From: Providencia sneebia DSM 19967
GTDB taxonomy: Bacteria; Pseudomonadota; Gammaproteobacteria; Enterobacterales; Enterobacteriaceae
Reading direction: 5' to 3'
Length of the DNA: 56,819 nt
Assembly (NCBI RefSeq): GCF_000314895.2
Contig: NZ_CM001773.1
Span: 2,024,365-2,081,183 of the forward strand
Made by a program: the position numbers and the translations under genes. Each line of letters opens with the position of its first letter. Within the stretch, counting starts at the first letter, position 1. Shown here piece by piece: positions 1-9,755 of this stretch. The notes beneath the pieces are model-generated. The model saw nothing but the letters and a program-made list of their open reading frames with translations. It did no database searches and was not told the DNA's origin.

Positions 1-4
1 GAAA

Positions 5-81
5 TGGTGCGTCCGAGTAGACTCGAACTACCGACCCCCACCATGTCAAGGTGGTGCTCTAACCAACTGAGCTACGGACGC
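5..81 (-). tRNA. valW: tRNA-Val (GAC), copy 2 of a tandem pair
   Basis: Read on the minus strand this is a complete 77-nt tRNA with the 3' CCA encoded. The acceptor stem begins GCGTCCG, the D arm is GCTC/GAGC, and the anticodon stem CCACC/GGTGG encloses the loop TTGACAT, giving anticodon GAC (valine). The gene is essentially identical to its neighbour at 108-184 and the two would be transcribed together, as with valVW beside mdtK in E. coli. Assigning V or W to a given copy is arbitrary. Confidence 0.96.
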
Positions 82-107
82 ATTTTGCTATCGATGACAC
101 TTTGAAA

Positions 108-184
108 TGGTGCGTCCGAGTAGACTCGAACTACCGACCCCCACCATGTCAAGGTGGTGCTCTAACCAACTGAGCTACGGACGC
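108..184 (-). tRNA. valV: tRNA-Val (GAC), copy 1 of a tandem pair
   Basis: Second 77-nt tRNA-Val(GAC), with the same cloverleaf and encoded CCA, 26 nt upstream of the other copy on the minus strand. The T stem has a G-U pair at its base. Between this gene and mdtK (positions 280-307) lies a small GC-centred hairpin, CGCC-AAG-GGCG on the minus strand inside a GTATTT/AAATAC outer stem. It could be a weak mdtK terminator or a processing signal. Confidence 0.96.
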
Positions 185-344
185 GCTTCAAAAGTGTCTT
201 AGGTGACAACGGGAACGAATATTAACTTTCTGTTGAGGTTCTGGCAAGGGGAAAAATGTATTTTCGTGCGAGTTTGCTCGTATTTAAAGCGCCCTTGGCG
301 AAAATACATCCCCTTTGTATATATTTTGTTTATTCTACTATCAA

Positions 345-1718
345 TTAACGGGTTGAACGTAATAGAACAACATTATCAGGTTGTTTATGTATCCATATGA
401 TCCGCGTTGCCATTCCGATTGCAGCTGCACTCAAACCAATGACAAAACCAATCCAAAAACCTTTAGGGCCCATTGCCGGGAAAATCAAATCAGTCAAAGC
501 TAAAATATAACCCGCGGGTAATCCTAATAACCAATACGCCGTGAAGGTAATAAAGAAAATAGATCGCGTATCTTTATAACCTCTAAGAATTCCTGCACCA
601 ATAACTTGGACGGAATCTGATAATTGGTAAAGAGCGGCCAGTAGCATCAAACTAGAAGCCAAAACGACAACTTCAGGATTTTTATTATACATAAGCGCAA
701 TTGGCTCTCGAAGAGTCACGGTTAGAATTGCGGTGAAACAAGCAATTAATAAACCGACCGCTAAACTTGTATAAGATGAAACTTTTGCCGCTTCTGTTGA
801 TTGTTGACCAAGGTTATAGCCGACACGGATCGTTGCCGCGATACCAAGAGATAATGGGAACATAAACATGACTGAGCTAAAGTTAAGCGCAACTTGGTGA
901 CCCGCCACAGCAACAACACCAAGCGGTGCAACTAATAGTGCGACAACAGCAAATAGGGTAACTTCAAAGAATAATGCTAGCCCAATCGGTGCGCCTAACA
1001 CAAAAATACGCTTCATAATTTGTGGGTTAGGGGAGGCAAAGCGGGTAGTTGCTTTAATATCTCGTTGAGATGCTGCACGTCGGACATAACTGCGCATTAA
1101 GACACACATGACCCAATAAACTGATGCAGTTGCAACACCACAACCAACGCCACCCAATGCAGGTGCACCAAAATGGCCATAAATGAAAATATAGTTAATT
1201 GGAATATTAACCATCAACCCCAGAAACCCGATTACCATACCCGGTTTGGTTTTGGAGAGGCCTTCACATTGACTACGATAAACTTGATAGAATAGATAGC
1301 CTGGAGCACCCCACATGATTGCATGTAAGAATCGGACCGCCTTATCCGCTAATTCTTGATCAATGTGCGGCATGTTGCTAATAATCAATTTGCTGTTATA
1401 AAGAAGAAGGATCACACCAAGAGATAAAAATAGCGCTAACCATAGCCCTTGCTGGATTTGGTTACCAATTAAATTACGGCGACCTGATCCATTCATTTGA
1501 GCGACAATTGGCGTTAATGCCATTAATAATCCCTGACCAAAAAGAATCGCTGGCAGCCAAATAGAAAAGCCGACTGCAACCGCTGACATCTCAGTTTCGC
1601 TAACACTTCCTGCCATAACCGTATCCACAAATCCCATTGCAGTTTGTGAAAATTGAGCAAGAATGATAGGGATGCCAAGAGCTAGCAAGCTACGCGCTTC
1701 TGTGAAGTATTTCTGCAC
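345..1718 (-). CDS. mdtK: MdtK/NorM multidrug efflux pump, MATE family
   Basis: A 457-residue, very hydrophobic protein whose length and N-terminus ([18 protein letters not shown], then [11 protein letters not shown]) are those of MdtK (YdhE/NorM). Family members have 12 transmembrane helices in two pseudo-symmetric halves, sit in the inner membrane and export cationic drugs, dyes and fluoroquinolones in exchange for Na+ or H+. It is divergent from riboflavin synthase and followed by the tRNA-Val pair, the same neighbourhood as in E. coli. The ATG at 1718 is the first start in frame and fits the family N-terminus. No frameshift or missing segment is visible. Confidence 0.95.
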   Translation of the reverse strand: MQKYFTEARSLLALGIPIILAQFSQTAMGFVDTVMAGSVSETEMSAVAVGFSIWLPAILFGQGLLMALTPIVAQMNGSGRRNLIGNQIQQGLWLALFLSLGVILLLYNSKLIISNMPHIDQELADKAVRFLHAIMWGAPGYLFYQVYRSQCEGLSKTKPGMVIGFLGLMVNIPINYIFIYGHFGAPALGGVGCGVATASVYWVMCVLMRSYVRRAASQRDIKATTRFASPNPQIMKRIFVLGAPIGLALFFEVTLFAVVALLVAPLGVVAVAGHQVALNFSSVMFMFPLSLGIAATIRVGYNLGQQSTEAAKVSSYTSLAVGLLIACFTAILTVTLREPIALMYNKNPEVVVLASSLMLLAALYQLSDSVQVIGAGILRGYKDTRSIFFITFTAYWLLGLPAGYILALTDLIFPAMGPKGFWIGFVIGLSAAAIGMATRIIWIHKQPDNVVLLRSTR

Positions 1719-1763
1719 GCATACACCTTTAGAGTAATTAAATAATTTTTAGTAAAATTGTAA

Positions 1764-1898
1764 TATTTACCATTTTTAAGTTACGACTAATTTTGGCAAT
1801 TACTCGCGCCATTTTCATTTCTTCAATTAGCCACCAAAAACACCATAAGCTATTTTTTATTGCTTGCTATATAGACGTAACTTAAATTATGGTAAATA
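1764..1898. repeat. Near-perfect 22-bp inverted repeat enclosing 90 bp
   Basis: Arm 1 (1764-1785) and arm 2 (1876-1898) are reverse complements apart from a small change in the middle; the shared ends read ATTTACC and GGTAAAT outside and TTACG and CGTAA inside. The roughly 90 bp between them have no ORF. No clear target-site duplication flanks it. It lies in the mdtK-ribE divergent region (1719-2140), which otherwise shows only a small hairpin (about 2033-2049), a 6-bp palindrome CAGATC/GATCTG (2063-2088) and AT-rich promoter-like sequence. It may be a miniature inverted-repeat element or a paired regulator site. Confidence 0.5.
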
Positions 1899-2140
1899 CA
1901 GATAAAATGCTAATGATTTTTGATAAATCAATTAGTTACTGTAGACCGTATATTCTATCCTTTTTAATAAGTTTAGCCAATGTTAGTTACAGATAAATGT
2001 TGCAAAATACGTTTATCAATAGATATATTTTTTCTCCTTGAATAGGAGATGATTCGCTAAGTCAGATCGCTCAAATTAAGTAGATCTGCAAAAAATGTCA
2101 GGTAAACTGGCATAAATTAATTCATTGCATTGAGGTGAGT

Positions 2141-2797
2141 ATGTTTACAGGCATTGTACAGGGCACAGCCCCGATTATTGAGGTTATAGAAAGAACGAAT
2201 TTTCGCACTCATGTGATGAAATTTACGCCAGAATTACTTGTTGGTTTAGAAACGGGCGCTTCTGTTGCACATAATGGTTGCTGCTTAACGGTAACAAATA
2301 TCGATGGTGAGAAAGTCAGTTTTGATTTAATAAAAGAAACGCTCAGACTGACGAATCTTGGTGAATTACAAGCTGGGGATGTGGTTAATATAGAAAGAGC
2401 TGCGAAATATGGTGATGAAATAGGTGGGCATGTTGTTTCAGGGCATATTGTGACGACCGCTGAAATTAGCAAGATCTTTACATCAGAAGATAACCATCAA
2501 ATATGGCTGTCTATTTATGATAAGTCGCTCATGAAATATATTTTGCATAAGGGATTCGTGGCAATTGATGGCATCAGTTTAACTGTAGGTGATGTTATTA
2601 ATAACCGTTTTTGTGTCCACTTAATTCCAGAAACCATTGCTCGGACAACATTGGGTAAAAAACGCTTAGGCCATAAGGTTAATATCGAAATAGATCCACA
2701 AACTCAAGCTATTGTTGATACTGTAGAACGTGTTTTACAACAAAAAGAACAAGAAAAAATGGCATCTATAGCCAAAATCCAAGAAGAGCAGCAGTAA
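2141..2797 (+). CDS. ribE: Riboflavin synthase, alpha subunit
   Basis: A 218-residue protein starting [10 protein letters not shown], the canonical riboflavin synthase start. An upstream in-frame GTG at 2135 is rejected because GAGGTG sits correctly spaced before the ATG at 2141. It has two lumazine-binding repeats, roughly residues 1-90 and 95-190, the second marked by [13 protein letters not shown]. The enzyme dismutates two 6,7-dimethyl-8-ribityllumazine molecules to riboflavin as a cytosolic homotrimer. E. coli literature calls this gene ribC or ribE. It is divergent from mdtK as in E. coli. I see no FMN riboswitch in its leader, as expected for this gene. Confidence 0.96.
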   Translation: MFTGIVQGTAPIIEVIERTNFRTHVMKFTPELLVGLETGASVAHNGCCLTVTNIDGEKVSFDLIKETLRLTNLGELQAGDVVNIERAAKYGDEIGGHVVSGHIVTTAEISKIFTSEDNHQIWLSIYDKSLMKYILHKGFVAIDGISLTVGDVINNRFCVHLIPETIARTTLGKKRLGHKVNIEIDPQTQAIVDTVERVLQQKEQEKMASIAKIQEEQQ

Positions 2798-2875
2798 GGT
2801 AATAGTTTAATACGCAAGTTATAAGTGCAATTTGGCCAATAGATTGTGTAACGAATCGTCAGATGACTGAATGGT

Positions 2876-2919
2876 AAAGCTATAGCACATTTTTAATATT
2901 AAATTAGTGCTATAGCTTT
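2876..2919. terminator. Hairpin between ribE and the ABM-domain gene
   Basis: A perfect 12-13-bp stem (AAAGCTATAGCAC and its complement) with an 18-nt AT-rich loop between convergent genes. The following U-tract is poor on both strands, so termination is likely but may be inefficient or bidirectional. Confidence 0.55.
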
Positions 2920-2964
2920 GAATAGAAAGATAAACTAGATTTTAAAGGGGATCTTTTAGTCGTA

Positions 2965-3246
2965 TCAGCTGCCCACTTTTTCACTAAAATTAATATAGAT
3001 CCGCGCATTATCTCTTTGAATTGCTTCAGTTAATCGCTGGAAATGCAGTGATTTTTTATGGAGTTCAAAAGCCGCATTATCTTCCCATTCTTCAAAGATA
3101 ATATAACCATTCTCTTTGGTAAATAAATCATATTGTAAACAACCGCGTTCCCGGCGGCTTTGTTTTACAAAATCTTTAAGGATATCTTTAGTCAGAAATT
3201 CACTTTTATTTTCCGTAGTAATTTGTGCGTATATTGTAATACTCAT
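2965..3246 (-). CDS. Small ABM-domain monooxygenase-fold protein
   Basis: A 93-residue protein with the dimeric ferredoxin-like antibiotic-biosynthesis monooxygenase (ABM/YgiN-like) pattern: an initial beta strand, a helix ending CLQYDLF, then YIIFEEWED and a helix with H..S.HFQRL. Relatives act as small cofactor-free quinol monooxygenases or heme-related enzymes; the substrate here is unknown. It begins 27 bp after the AraC-type gene on the same strand, so the two are probably one transcript. TTTCTCC on the plus strand just upstream of the ATG (GGAGAAA on the coding strand) is a good ribosome site. The gene pair is not part of the E. coli ribE-cfa neighbourhood. Confidence 0.8.
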   Translation of the reverse strand: MSITIYAQITTENKSEFLTKDILKDFVKQSRRERGCLQYDLFTKENGYIIFEEWEDNAAFELHKKSLHFQRLTEAIQRDNARIYINFSEKVGS

Positions 3247-3273
3247 TCCATTTCTCCTTTTGTGAATTAGGAA

Positions 3274-4029
3274 CTATCTTAGTCGCCGCTTTATTTTTGT
3301 ATTGTAAAAAAACGAATAAGTAGATTTCATAAATTCAGAAGGTGTCATGGTGAAGTAACGTTTAAAATCTCGGTAAAAGTGTGATTGGTCGTAATAACCC
3401 GTTTCTAGCCAACGATAGGTGTCTTGTTCTTTGAGCATCGCTTTTAGAAGTTGCTCTAAACGGCAGTTGATTTGGTATCTTTTCGGGGTAATTCCATATT
3501 CTTTTAAAAATTCTTTTTGTATGAAACGTGAGCTATATCCAATTTCATCAGCGATATCGTTAATTTTTTTTGTAGGGGTGCGATATAGAATTGATAAAAT
3601 TTCATCAACTAATTGCGTTTTTTTTGATTGTTTTGTTTCTATGAAACACTCAAGTAAGCCTTTAAATGAGGCGCGTGCTAACTCTTCATACCATGGATTT
3701 TGCCAAATATTAGCCAGTGCGGTTGGTTTATCTGTGTAAATAAGGGTGCGTTCTGGTAATAAGAACCGAACTGCATCATGCCTAACCAGTATCACAATGA
3801 CTTTTGCATTATTGGGTTTTGCAGTGAATGTGTTAATTCGTGGGATAACTAGCTGATATTGGCTGACAGTTTGATGGCTATCAGTCAAAAGGCAAAGATC
3901 GCTAGTTGAAATCCATATTTCCGCCCCAGTGCCAGGATAGATTTTAATTGGCGTAGTGAATTTATTAATGATCAAGATTGAGCTAATAAAACCACTAATT
4001 TCAATGGGAGGATAATACTGTCTGAGCAT
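3274..4029 (-). CDS. AraC-family transcriptional regulator
   Basis: About 251 residues. The C-terminal 100 residues carry the paired helix-turn-helix of the AraC family: DIADEIGYSSRFIQKEFLKEY in the first, YYDQSHFYRDFKRYFTMTPSEF in the second. The N-terminal half looks like a ligand-sensing cupin region. I chose the ATG at 4029; a GTG three codons upstream (4038) is also open and neither has a strong ribosome site. It lies directly upstream of the small ABM-domain gene, which is its most likely target or partner. The ligand is unknown. Confidence 0.8.
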   Translation of the reverse strand: MLRQYYPPIEISGFISSILIINKFTTPIKIYPGTGAEIWISTSDLCLLTDSHQTVSQYQLVIPRINTFTAKPNNAKVIVILVRHDAVRFLLPERTLIYTDKPTALANIWQNPWYEELARASFKGLLECFIETKQSKKTQLVDEILSILYRTPTKKINDIADEIGYSSRFIQKEFLKEYGITPKRYQINCRLEQLLKAMLKEQDTYRWLETGYYDQSHFYRDFKRYFTMTPSEFMKSTYSFFYNTKIKRRLR

Positions 4030-4271
4030 AGTTTTCACTAATAATTATTTAATTGGCTGATAATAACGTTAATTAGCAATAAGGTTAATAAAAAATAATA
4101 CAACAGTACTATTAAATACGATATTACATAGATCCTATTTGGAACGAAGACCTAAAGTACTCTTTTCATTTAGGAAATACTACTAAAATTATAGTGAAAA
4201 ATAGTGAGTTAAAATAACTTGAGGAATGTTAAGCATCTCAGTATTAATGACAAACTGTATTATAGATAAGT
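4030..4271. other. AT-rich intergenic stretch, no gene seen
   Basis: Upstream region of the AraC-type gene and downstream region of cfa. No ORF with a ribosome site and no recognisable operator beyond AT-rich promoter-like sequence. Confidence 0.5.
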
Positions 4272-4300
4272 AAGGGTCACATTAAAGCAATGTGACCCTT
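4272..4300 (-). terminator. Hairpin downstream of cfa
   Basis: An 11-bp perfect stem (AAGGGTCACAT/ATGTGACCCTT) with a 7-nt loop, about 100 nt after the cfa stop. On the minus strand it is followed by only a weak U-rich run, so it may act as a 3' stabiliser as much as a terminator. Confidence 0.5.
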
Positions 4301-4400
4301 ATTGATATAGCTAATGATATATTGATTAGGCAGTAAATTATGCAGCTTAAAGAGACAAGCTAGTAGTTATATATCATTAAAATTACACTATTTTTATGGC

Positions 4401-5549
4401 TTATCTTGGAACTCTAATTCCACCACTAACGCCATTTGGGCTCCACAATATTTGCCATAATTGAATATCTCTAGCGCGGAAAGCGCCTGCACATGAATTC
4501 AAATAATAGCTAAACATGCGTTTAAAACGTGGTGTATAGTTGCCACTTAATTCATCCCAATTATTTAAAAAGCGCTCATACCATGCCATAAGCGTTTTAT
4601 CATAATCAGAACCGAAATTATGCCAATCTTCCATAATAAATTTGCCTTCACTAGAATGGCCGATATTTTGAATAGAAGGTAATACACCATTTGGGAATAT
4701 ATATTTTCCAATCCATGAATCAACATTGACCTTATTTTTATTTGAGCCAATGGTATGGAGTAAAAATAAGCCGTCTTCTTTTATATTACGGCGTGCAACA
4801 TCAAAATAAGTATCGTAGTTTTTCGGGCCTACGTGTTCAAACATCCCAACAGAAACAATTCTATCAAATTGATCATTTAACTCGCGATAATCTTGCAAGA
4901 TGATATTAACATCAAGATCTTTACATCTTTCTTGAGCGAGTTTTTGCTGCTCTTTAGATATCGTCACGCCAGTTACTGAAACACCATAATGTTGAGCTGC
5001 ATAAGCACTAAGTCCACCCCAGCCACAGCCTATATCTAATAAGCGCATTCCTGGCTCTAATTGTAATTTACGACAAATAAGATCCAATTTATTAATCTGA
5101 GCTTGTTCAAGCGTGGTCGCATTATCCCAGTAGCCGCAAGAATATTGCATATAAGGGTCTAACATGAGAGTGAAAAGATCATTACCTAAATCATAATGTT
5201 CTTCACCGACAATCCATGAACGTTTTTGTGTTTGTAAATTCCGTAAACGCGCCATTGCAACTTTCATTATGTCAGTTAAGTTGTTTGGCAATTTCGTATC
5301 GAGTTTGGCAAGCAATACCTTATAAAAAAACAGGTCTAGTCGTTCACAATCCCACCAACCATCCATATAACTTTCACCAAGTCCCAGCGAGCCTTTTTGC
5401 AATACTCTTTTATAAAAGTCGGTATTGTGGACTTGGATATCAAACGGGCGAGAACCATTGACCTCTATCCCTGCTTGACTTAATAAAGACTCTGCAATTC
5501 GTTGCCAATTTGAAACTTTGTTTTTTGTTTCATCTACACACGTGCTCAT
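4401..5549 (-). CDS. cfa: Cyclopropane-fatty-acyl-phospholipid synthase
   Basis: Transfers a methylene group from S-adenosylmethionine onto cis double bonds of membrane phospholipid acyl chains, typically in stationary phase or under acid stress. From the ATG at 5549 it is 382 residues, the same as E. coli Cfa, with GSLGLGESYMDGWW in the N-terminal domain, the SAM motif LLDIGCGWGGL and VGMFEHVGPKNY in the catalytic domain. The frame stays open 99 nt further upstream, but GGAGAG just before 5549 and family length favour the shorter form. Its order with ribE and punC matches E. coli. The C-terminus is slightly diverged (SGGIRVPR). Confidence 0.96.
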   Translation of the reverse strand: MSTCVDETKNKVSNWQRIAESLLSQAGIEVNGSRPFDIQVHNTDFYKRVLQKGSLGLGESYMDGWWDCERLDLFFYKVLLAKLDTKLPNNLTDIMKVAMARLRNLQTQKRSWIVGEEHYDLGNDLFTLMLDPYMQYSCGYWDNATTLEQAQINKLDLICRKLQLEPGMRLLDIGCGWGGLSAYAAQHYGVSVTGVTISKEQQKLAQERCKDLDVNIILQDYRELNDQFDRIVSVGMFEHVGPKNYDTYFDVARRNIKEDGLFLLHTIGSNKNKVNVDSWIGKYIFPNGVLPSIQNIGHSSEGKFIMEDWHNFGSDYDKTLMAWYERFLNNWDELSGNYTPRFKRMFSYYLNSCAGAFRARDIQLWQILWSPNGVSGGIRVPR

Positions 5550-5693
5550 ATGCTCTCCAACTTGAGACGAAGATTTTTGAGATAGTATTTTCAGCTTACT
5601 GAAGTGTAGGGGTTGCGAAGAATTAGCTTCACAAAGACAGGCGCGCAATAATACCGTTGCGGCCTGAGTTTTAAATAATCATTGTATTAACTC

Positions 5694-5739
5694 AAAAATC
5701 ACTTCGGACTATATGTTATAGCCGAGTATAGAAGTGATT
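5694..5739 (-). terminator. Intrinsic terminator of punC
   Basis: A two-part stem: outer AATCACTTC/GAAGTGATT, inner CGG(A)CTATA/TATAGCCG with a bulge, followed on the minus strand by a run of five T. It separates punC from cfa. The rest of the 5550-5909 gap holds AT-rich sequence that should contain the cfa promoter; I cannot name a specific site. Confidence 0.65.
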
Positions 5740-5909
5740 ATTTTATTTAACAATGGCGAAAAATGTCACTTTGATGAGAAAGTGGAAGAAATGCAATAAA
5801 ACACCTCAATAAGATAATCTTAATACGATTTAATCTTTGATTAAAGATGCTTTACTATTTTTTAGCGTCGAAATTAGCCACTACAGGGTAATGGCTAAAT
5901 ATAAAATAG

Positions 5910-7133
5910 TTATTCAGTCTGATATTTTGTTTGAATTTTGACTTTATTAGTAGAAGGCGCTATTCGTTGTACTAAATAACCAATAATCATTGGAATAACT
6001 GTTATTGCCATTACCCCTGTTGTGGAAAGTAGTGGATCAAACGGTAGCGCTGACACTAACATACTGGCAAGGAAACATAACCCAAGCTGAAGTGAATTCT
6101 GTAAAGCAGCCGCTTTACCACTTGCTTGAGGATAGGCACTGAGCGCTTTTGACACGGCGATAGGATAAGAAGCACCATTCATTGCAGCCATGAAACAAAA
6201 TGGAATTAAGATCATGGTTAAAGATGGATGGCTGTAAATTGCCATCAAAAATAGAATTATCATACTAACTGCATAACCAAGCAGTAATATTGGGAATAAT
6301 ATTTCAGCTCGGATTTTTATTAAAATAAATCGACAGCCATAACCACCAATAATAAATGCAAGAGTTTGCGGAATGTAACTTAATCCTATATCTGCTGGGT
6401 TGAATCCCATATTACGTAAAATAAAAGGTGAACCTGTGAGCCAAGCAAAAAATCCAGCACTACAAGATGCATAAATTAAAACATTACCGTTAAATAGAGG
6501 TGACCGTAATATTTTGAAGAAAGAAATAGATTGTTTAGTTGATGTTTCATTCGAGACATTTTTTGTAACCATTTTTTTCAAGAATAGTGTTGGAATGAGT
6601 AATAAAATACCAACTGCCATTAATATGATGAAGATAATTTCCCATTCATAATGTTCTAATGTCCATGCGCCAAGTAGCGGTGCAAGGGCAGGGGAAAGGG
6701 CAACTAGAGGCATAATAGAGGCAAAGACTTTTTGGGTACTAGCGGCATCGTAGCGATCAATCACGAGAGCTTGCCAAAGAACGGCAGCGCTACATACACC
6801 AACAGCTTGTAAAAAACGTAAAACGAGCAGTTGTGTCGCATTTGTTACCCACAAAATGCCCAAACAGCTAAGAATGAAGATTGATAACCCGATAATTAAT
6901 ATCGGTTTGCGTCCTAGTTTATCAGATAGAGGCCCCCATAATAGTTGGGCAAATGCAAAGCCCGCTAAGAAAATGCTTAATGAAGCACTAATGGAGCCTT
7001 CAGAGGTATTCAAGGCTGTTTGCATTGAACCAAAAGTGGGTAAATACATATCGATAGCTAAGAACCCCAGCATACTCAATCCTGCAAGGTAAAGGATAAA
7101 ACCGGGAGAGTTTTTGGTCACAGTCTTTGTCAT
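5910..7133 (-). CDS. punC: PunC, Bcr/CflA-type MFS purine nucleoside transporter
   Basis: A 407-residue major-facilitator protein with about 12 transmembrane helices and the motif [13 protein letters not shown] between helices 2 and 3, typical of the Bcr/CflA drug-resistance subgroup. In E. coli the gene in this position (ydhC) has been renamed punC and linked to purine nucleoside transport under the LysR regulator encoded next door. The divergent punR gene and nearby purR are conserved here, supporting the same role. The charged C-terminal tail ([11 protein letters not shown]) is short. Substrate assignment rests on orthology and position. Confidence 0.88.
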   Translation of the reverse strand: MTKTVTKNSPGFILYLAGLSMLGFLAIDMYLPTFGSMQTALNTSEGSISASLSIFLAGFAFAQLLWGPLSDKLGRKPILIIGLSIFILSCLGILWVTNATQLLVLRFLQAVGVCSAAVLWQALVIDRYDAASTQKVFASIMPLVALSPALAPLLGAWTLEHYEWEIIFIILMAVGILLLIPTLFLKKMVTKNVSNETSTKQSISFFKILRSPLFNGNVLIYASCSAGFFAWLTGSPFILRNMGFNPADIGLSYIPQTLAFIIGGYGCRFILIKIRAEILFPILLLGYAVSMIILFLMAIYSHPSLTMILIPFCFMAAMNGASYPIAVSKALSAYPQASGKAAALQNSLQLGLCFLASMLVSALPFDPLLSTTGVMAITVIPMIIGYLVQRIAPSTNKVKIQTKYQTE

Positions 7134-7255
7134 GGCAGCTTACTTAATCAAAATTTACAAAATTGTTAACAGATCCCTATTGTATAAGCTGTTTTTTTAC
7201 ATTGTGAAACGGTAATATTTGGATCGTGCTATCAAATTTTTTGAAGGGTAAATCT

Positions 7256-8161
7256 ATGTGGTCAGATCATGCGCTTGAAGTTATTGATGCTGTTGCTAGA
7301 ACAGGAAGTTTTAGTGGTGCGGCTGAAGAGTTGCATCGTGTTCCCTCCGCAATTAGTTACACAGTAAAGCAAGTTGAAGAGTGGCTTGCTGTACCGCTTT
7401 TTGAACGACGTCATCGTGATGTTGCCTTAACTGAAGCTGGTGAGATTTTCCTGAAACAAAGTCGAGCTGTCATCAAAAAAATGAATCAAACAAGACATCA
7501 ATGTCAGCAAGCTGCGAACGGCTGGCGTGGACAGTTCAGTATTGCAGTTGATTGCATTGTTAAACCTCAAAGAACAGAACAATTAATTTTAGATTTTTAT
7601 CGTCATTTTCCTGATATTGAGCTTTATATACATCCTGAAGTTTTTAATGGTGTATGGGATGCACTTGCAGATGGTCGAGTGGATGTTGCAATTGGCGCAA
7701 CGCGTGCTTCGCCTATTGGCGAACGTTATAGTTTTCGCGATATGGGTTTTATGTCTTGGTGGTGTGTTGCAAGTCCAGAACATCCATTAGCCAAAAAAGA
7801 AGGTTTATTAACGGATGATCAAATGCGTAAATACCCCAGCTTATGTTTGGAAGATACATCCCGAAATTTACCTAAGCGTGATACTTGGGCGCTCGATAAC
7901 CAGCAACGATTAGTTGTTCCATTATGGGAAAATGGAATTGCCTGCTTAAAGAATGGGTTATGTGTTGGAATGATACCTGAACATCGGGCAGAGCCATTAT
8001 GTCGAGATGGGCAACTTATTAAATTGCCTTTATCTCAACCTTTTCCGCCAAGTCCTTGTTGTTTAACTTGGGTAGAAAAAAATACCTCACCTGCATTGAG
8101 TTGGTTACTCGATTATTTAGGAGATAGTGAAACACTCAATGCAGAATGGTTAGCTCCATAG
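7256..8161 (+). CDS. punR: PunR, LysR-type regulator of punC
   Basis: A 301-residue LysR protein: winged helix at residues 1-60 (ARTGSFSGAAEELHRVPSAI, then FERRHRDVALTEAGE), followed by a two-lobed ligand-binding domain. The ATG at 7256 gives the MWSDHALEV start matching E. coli YdhB/PunR and is preceded by GAAGGG; the reading frame opens 30 nt earlier without a better site. Divergent from punC with a 122-bp shared control region, the usual LysR arrangement. No clear palindromic operator could be picked out by eye. Confidence 0.9.
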   Translation: MWSDHALEVIDAVARTGSFSGAAEELHRVPSAISYTVKQVEEWLAVPLFERRHRDVALTEAGEIFLKQSRAVIKKMNQTRHQCQQAANGWRGQFSIAVDCIVKPQRTEQLILDFYRHFPDIELYIHPEVFNGVWDALADGRVDVAIGATRASPIGERYSFRDMGFMSWWCVASPEHPLAKKEGLLTDDQMRKYPSLCLEDTSRNLPKRDTWALDNQQRLVVPLWENGIACLKNGLCVGMIPEHRAEPLCRDGQLIKLPLSQPFPPSPCCLTWVEKNTSPALSWLLDYLGDSETLNAEWLAP

Positions 8162-8190
8162 ATTTTTGTGCATGTAGTTATTTTGATCAT

Positions 8191-9216
8191 TTAGCGACGA
8201 TAATCGATAAATGGCCCATCAGCGACGGAGCGACGTTCAACTAACCGCGGATGCACTTCAATCGTTTGTGCATCTTCGCGTTTATTGACAATCCTATCTA
8301 ATAACATGGTGAATGCCATTTGACCTAAACGCTCTTTTGGTTGATGAATAGTGGTTAGAGCTGGCGTGAAATAACGCGCATTTCGCACATTATCGTAACC
8401 AATAATTGAGATATCTTGCGGAACGCGTAAGCCCATTTCGTCAGCAGCACAAATTGCGCCCATTGCCATAATGTCACCACCACAGAAAACGGCAGTTGGT
8501 CGTTGCTTATGACTTAATATTTGCATCATCGCTTTATAACCGGATTCTGGCTCAAAATCGCCTTGGACAATCCATTCATCACGTAATTGGATTTTGGCTT
8601 CTTCCATGGCTTTTTTAAAGCCCGTTAGACGGCCAATTCCTGTATTTCGTTCAAGTGAACCCGGGATAACACCGATATCTCTGTGGCCACGGTCAATTAA
8701 GTAGCGACCTGCTAGGTACCCGCCATGAAACGAATTATCAATAATACTGTCGGTAAAATCACCTCGAGAAGTCCCCCAATCCATAACCACCATTGGAATA
8801 TTACGGTAATCTTCCAACATGCTAATTAATTTTTCAGGGTATTCAGAACACATGACTAATAGTCCATCAACACGTTTTTGAGCTAACATTTGCAGATAAG
8901 CTTGTTGTTTCCCTAGGTTATTATGTGAATTACATAAAATTAGGGTATAACCTTTTTCATAACAGCTGTTTTCTACGGACTCGATCACTTCGGCAAAATA
9001 AGGTGCTTCACTTGATGTCGCGAGTAAACCAATTGACTTAGTGTGATTAACTTTTAAGCTACGTGCAACAGCACTAGGTGAGTAATTGAGTTCTTTTATC
9101 GCAGCCCAAACCGCAGCTTTTGTATCATCGGCTACGAAGCGTGTTTTATTTATTACATGGGATACGGTTGTAGTCGACACGCCAGCGCGTTTCGCCACAT
9201 CTTTAATCGTTGCCAT
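8191..9216 (-). CDS. purR: PurR, LacI-family purine repressor
   Basis: A 341-residue LacI-family repressor whose N-terminus ([27 protein letters not shown]) is the PurR DNA-binding domain with the family hinge helix ([10 protein letters not shown]). The rest is a periplasmic-binding-protein-like domain that binds hypoxanthine or guanine as corepressor. It represses purine and some pyrimidine biosynthesis genes. Convergent with punR, 29 bp apart. The upstream region contains no obvious perfect PurR box (ACGCAAACGTTTGCGT type), so autoregulation cannot be confirmed from sequence alone. Confidence 0.96.
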   Translation of the reverse strand: MATIKDVAKRAGVSTTTVSHVINKTRFVADDTKAAVWAAIKELNYSPSAVARSLKVNHTKSIGLLATSSEAPYFAEVIESVENSCYEKGYTLILCNSHNNLGKQQAYLQMLAQKRVDGLLVMCSEYPEKLISMLEDYRNIPMVVMDWGTSRGDFTDSIIDNSFHGGYLAGRYLIDRGHRDIGVIPGSLERNTGIGRLTGFKKAMEEAKIQLRDEWIVQGDFEPESGYKAMMQILSHKQRPTAVFCGGDIMAMGAICAADEMGLRVPQDISIIGYDNVRNARYFTPALTTIHQPKERLGQMAFTMLLDRIVNKREDAQTIEVHPRLVERRSVADGPFIDYRR

Positions 9217-9609
9217 GGGGTAAAAAAACTCCTGACCAATTAAGCGGTCTTGTTATAAATTTTTATTAAAAGTTACCAGTATATATATCAAACAATTCAA
9301 CTTATATATGTCGACGATAAATAAAAATAAGCACTAGCTTAGTGAACGAGGTAAACCAGCTGGCTAAATTTGATCAACACCCTATAAATTGAAAATTTCC
9401 GGTATATTGAGGCATATCGTCTTTACTGGCAATGATTTAGCGAATTGTAATCGATTTTGTCTGATCTAGCGCAAAAACAAAAGAAATAATTGATGTTATA
9501 ACCTGTGAGATAGATACGAATTTTCGTTAATAGTTATGTCTTATTCATTTAACCATGTGTAGTATAGGGTTAATTTGCAAGTAAATTGTTCTTTAAAGTG
9601 GGGGAATTC
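9217..9609. other. purR-ynhF intergenic region
   Basis: AT-rich divergent region of about 390 bp. It holds small palindromes such as ACGAATTTTCGT near 9514 and a promoter-like TAGTATAGG near 9560 before ynhF. No ORF with a ribosome site other than ynhF. Confidence 0.5.
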
Positions 9610-9693
9610 ATGGATACGGATTTTAAATTCGGATTATTAGCGACTATTGGCTCATTAGCGGTCATTGTTATTTTTGTCTCACAGATTTTTTAA
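9610..9693 (+). CDS. ynhF: YnhF-like 27-residue membrane protein
   Basis: A tiny ORF, MDTDFKFGLLATIGSLAVIV plus seven more residues, with one transmembrane segment (about residues 8-26). The pattern M-x-TD-x-KF-x-L-x-x-TI and its position beside purR match E. coli YnhF, a 29-residue inner-membrane protein of unknown function. GTGGGGG lies 5 nt before the ATG and an intrinsic terminator follows the stop by 30 nt, so it looks like a complete single-gene unit. In E. coli sodB lies nearby; no sodB is present between purR and grxD here. Confidence 0.8.
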   Translation: MDTDFKFGLLATIGSLAVIVIFVSQIF

Positions 9694-9723
9694 TTTTATT
9701 TTTTCAATACACAAAATAAAAAT

Positions 9724-9755
9724 AAGGATCAATGATATTGGTCCTTAATTTTTTC
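9724..9755 (+). terminator. Intrinsic terminator of ynhF
   Basis: Stem AAGGATCAAT/ATTGGTCCTT (one G-U pair) with a 3-nt loop, followed by AATTTTTTC. Confidence 0.85.

Noticed and set aside
9460..9485. Possible PurR operator before purR (GCGCAAAAACAAAAG)
   Set aside because: Only one half resembles the 16-bp palindrome ACGCAAACGTTTGCGT; the symmetric half is missing.
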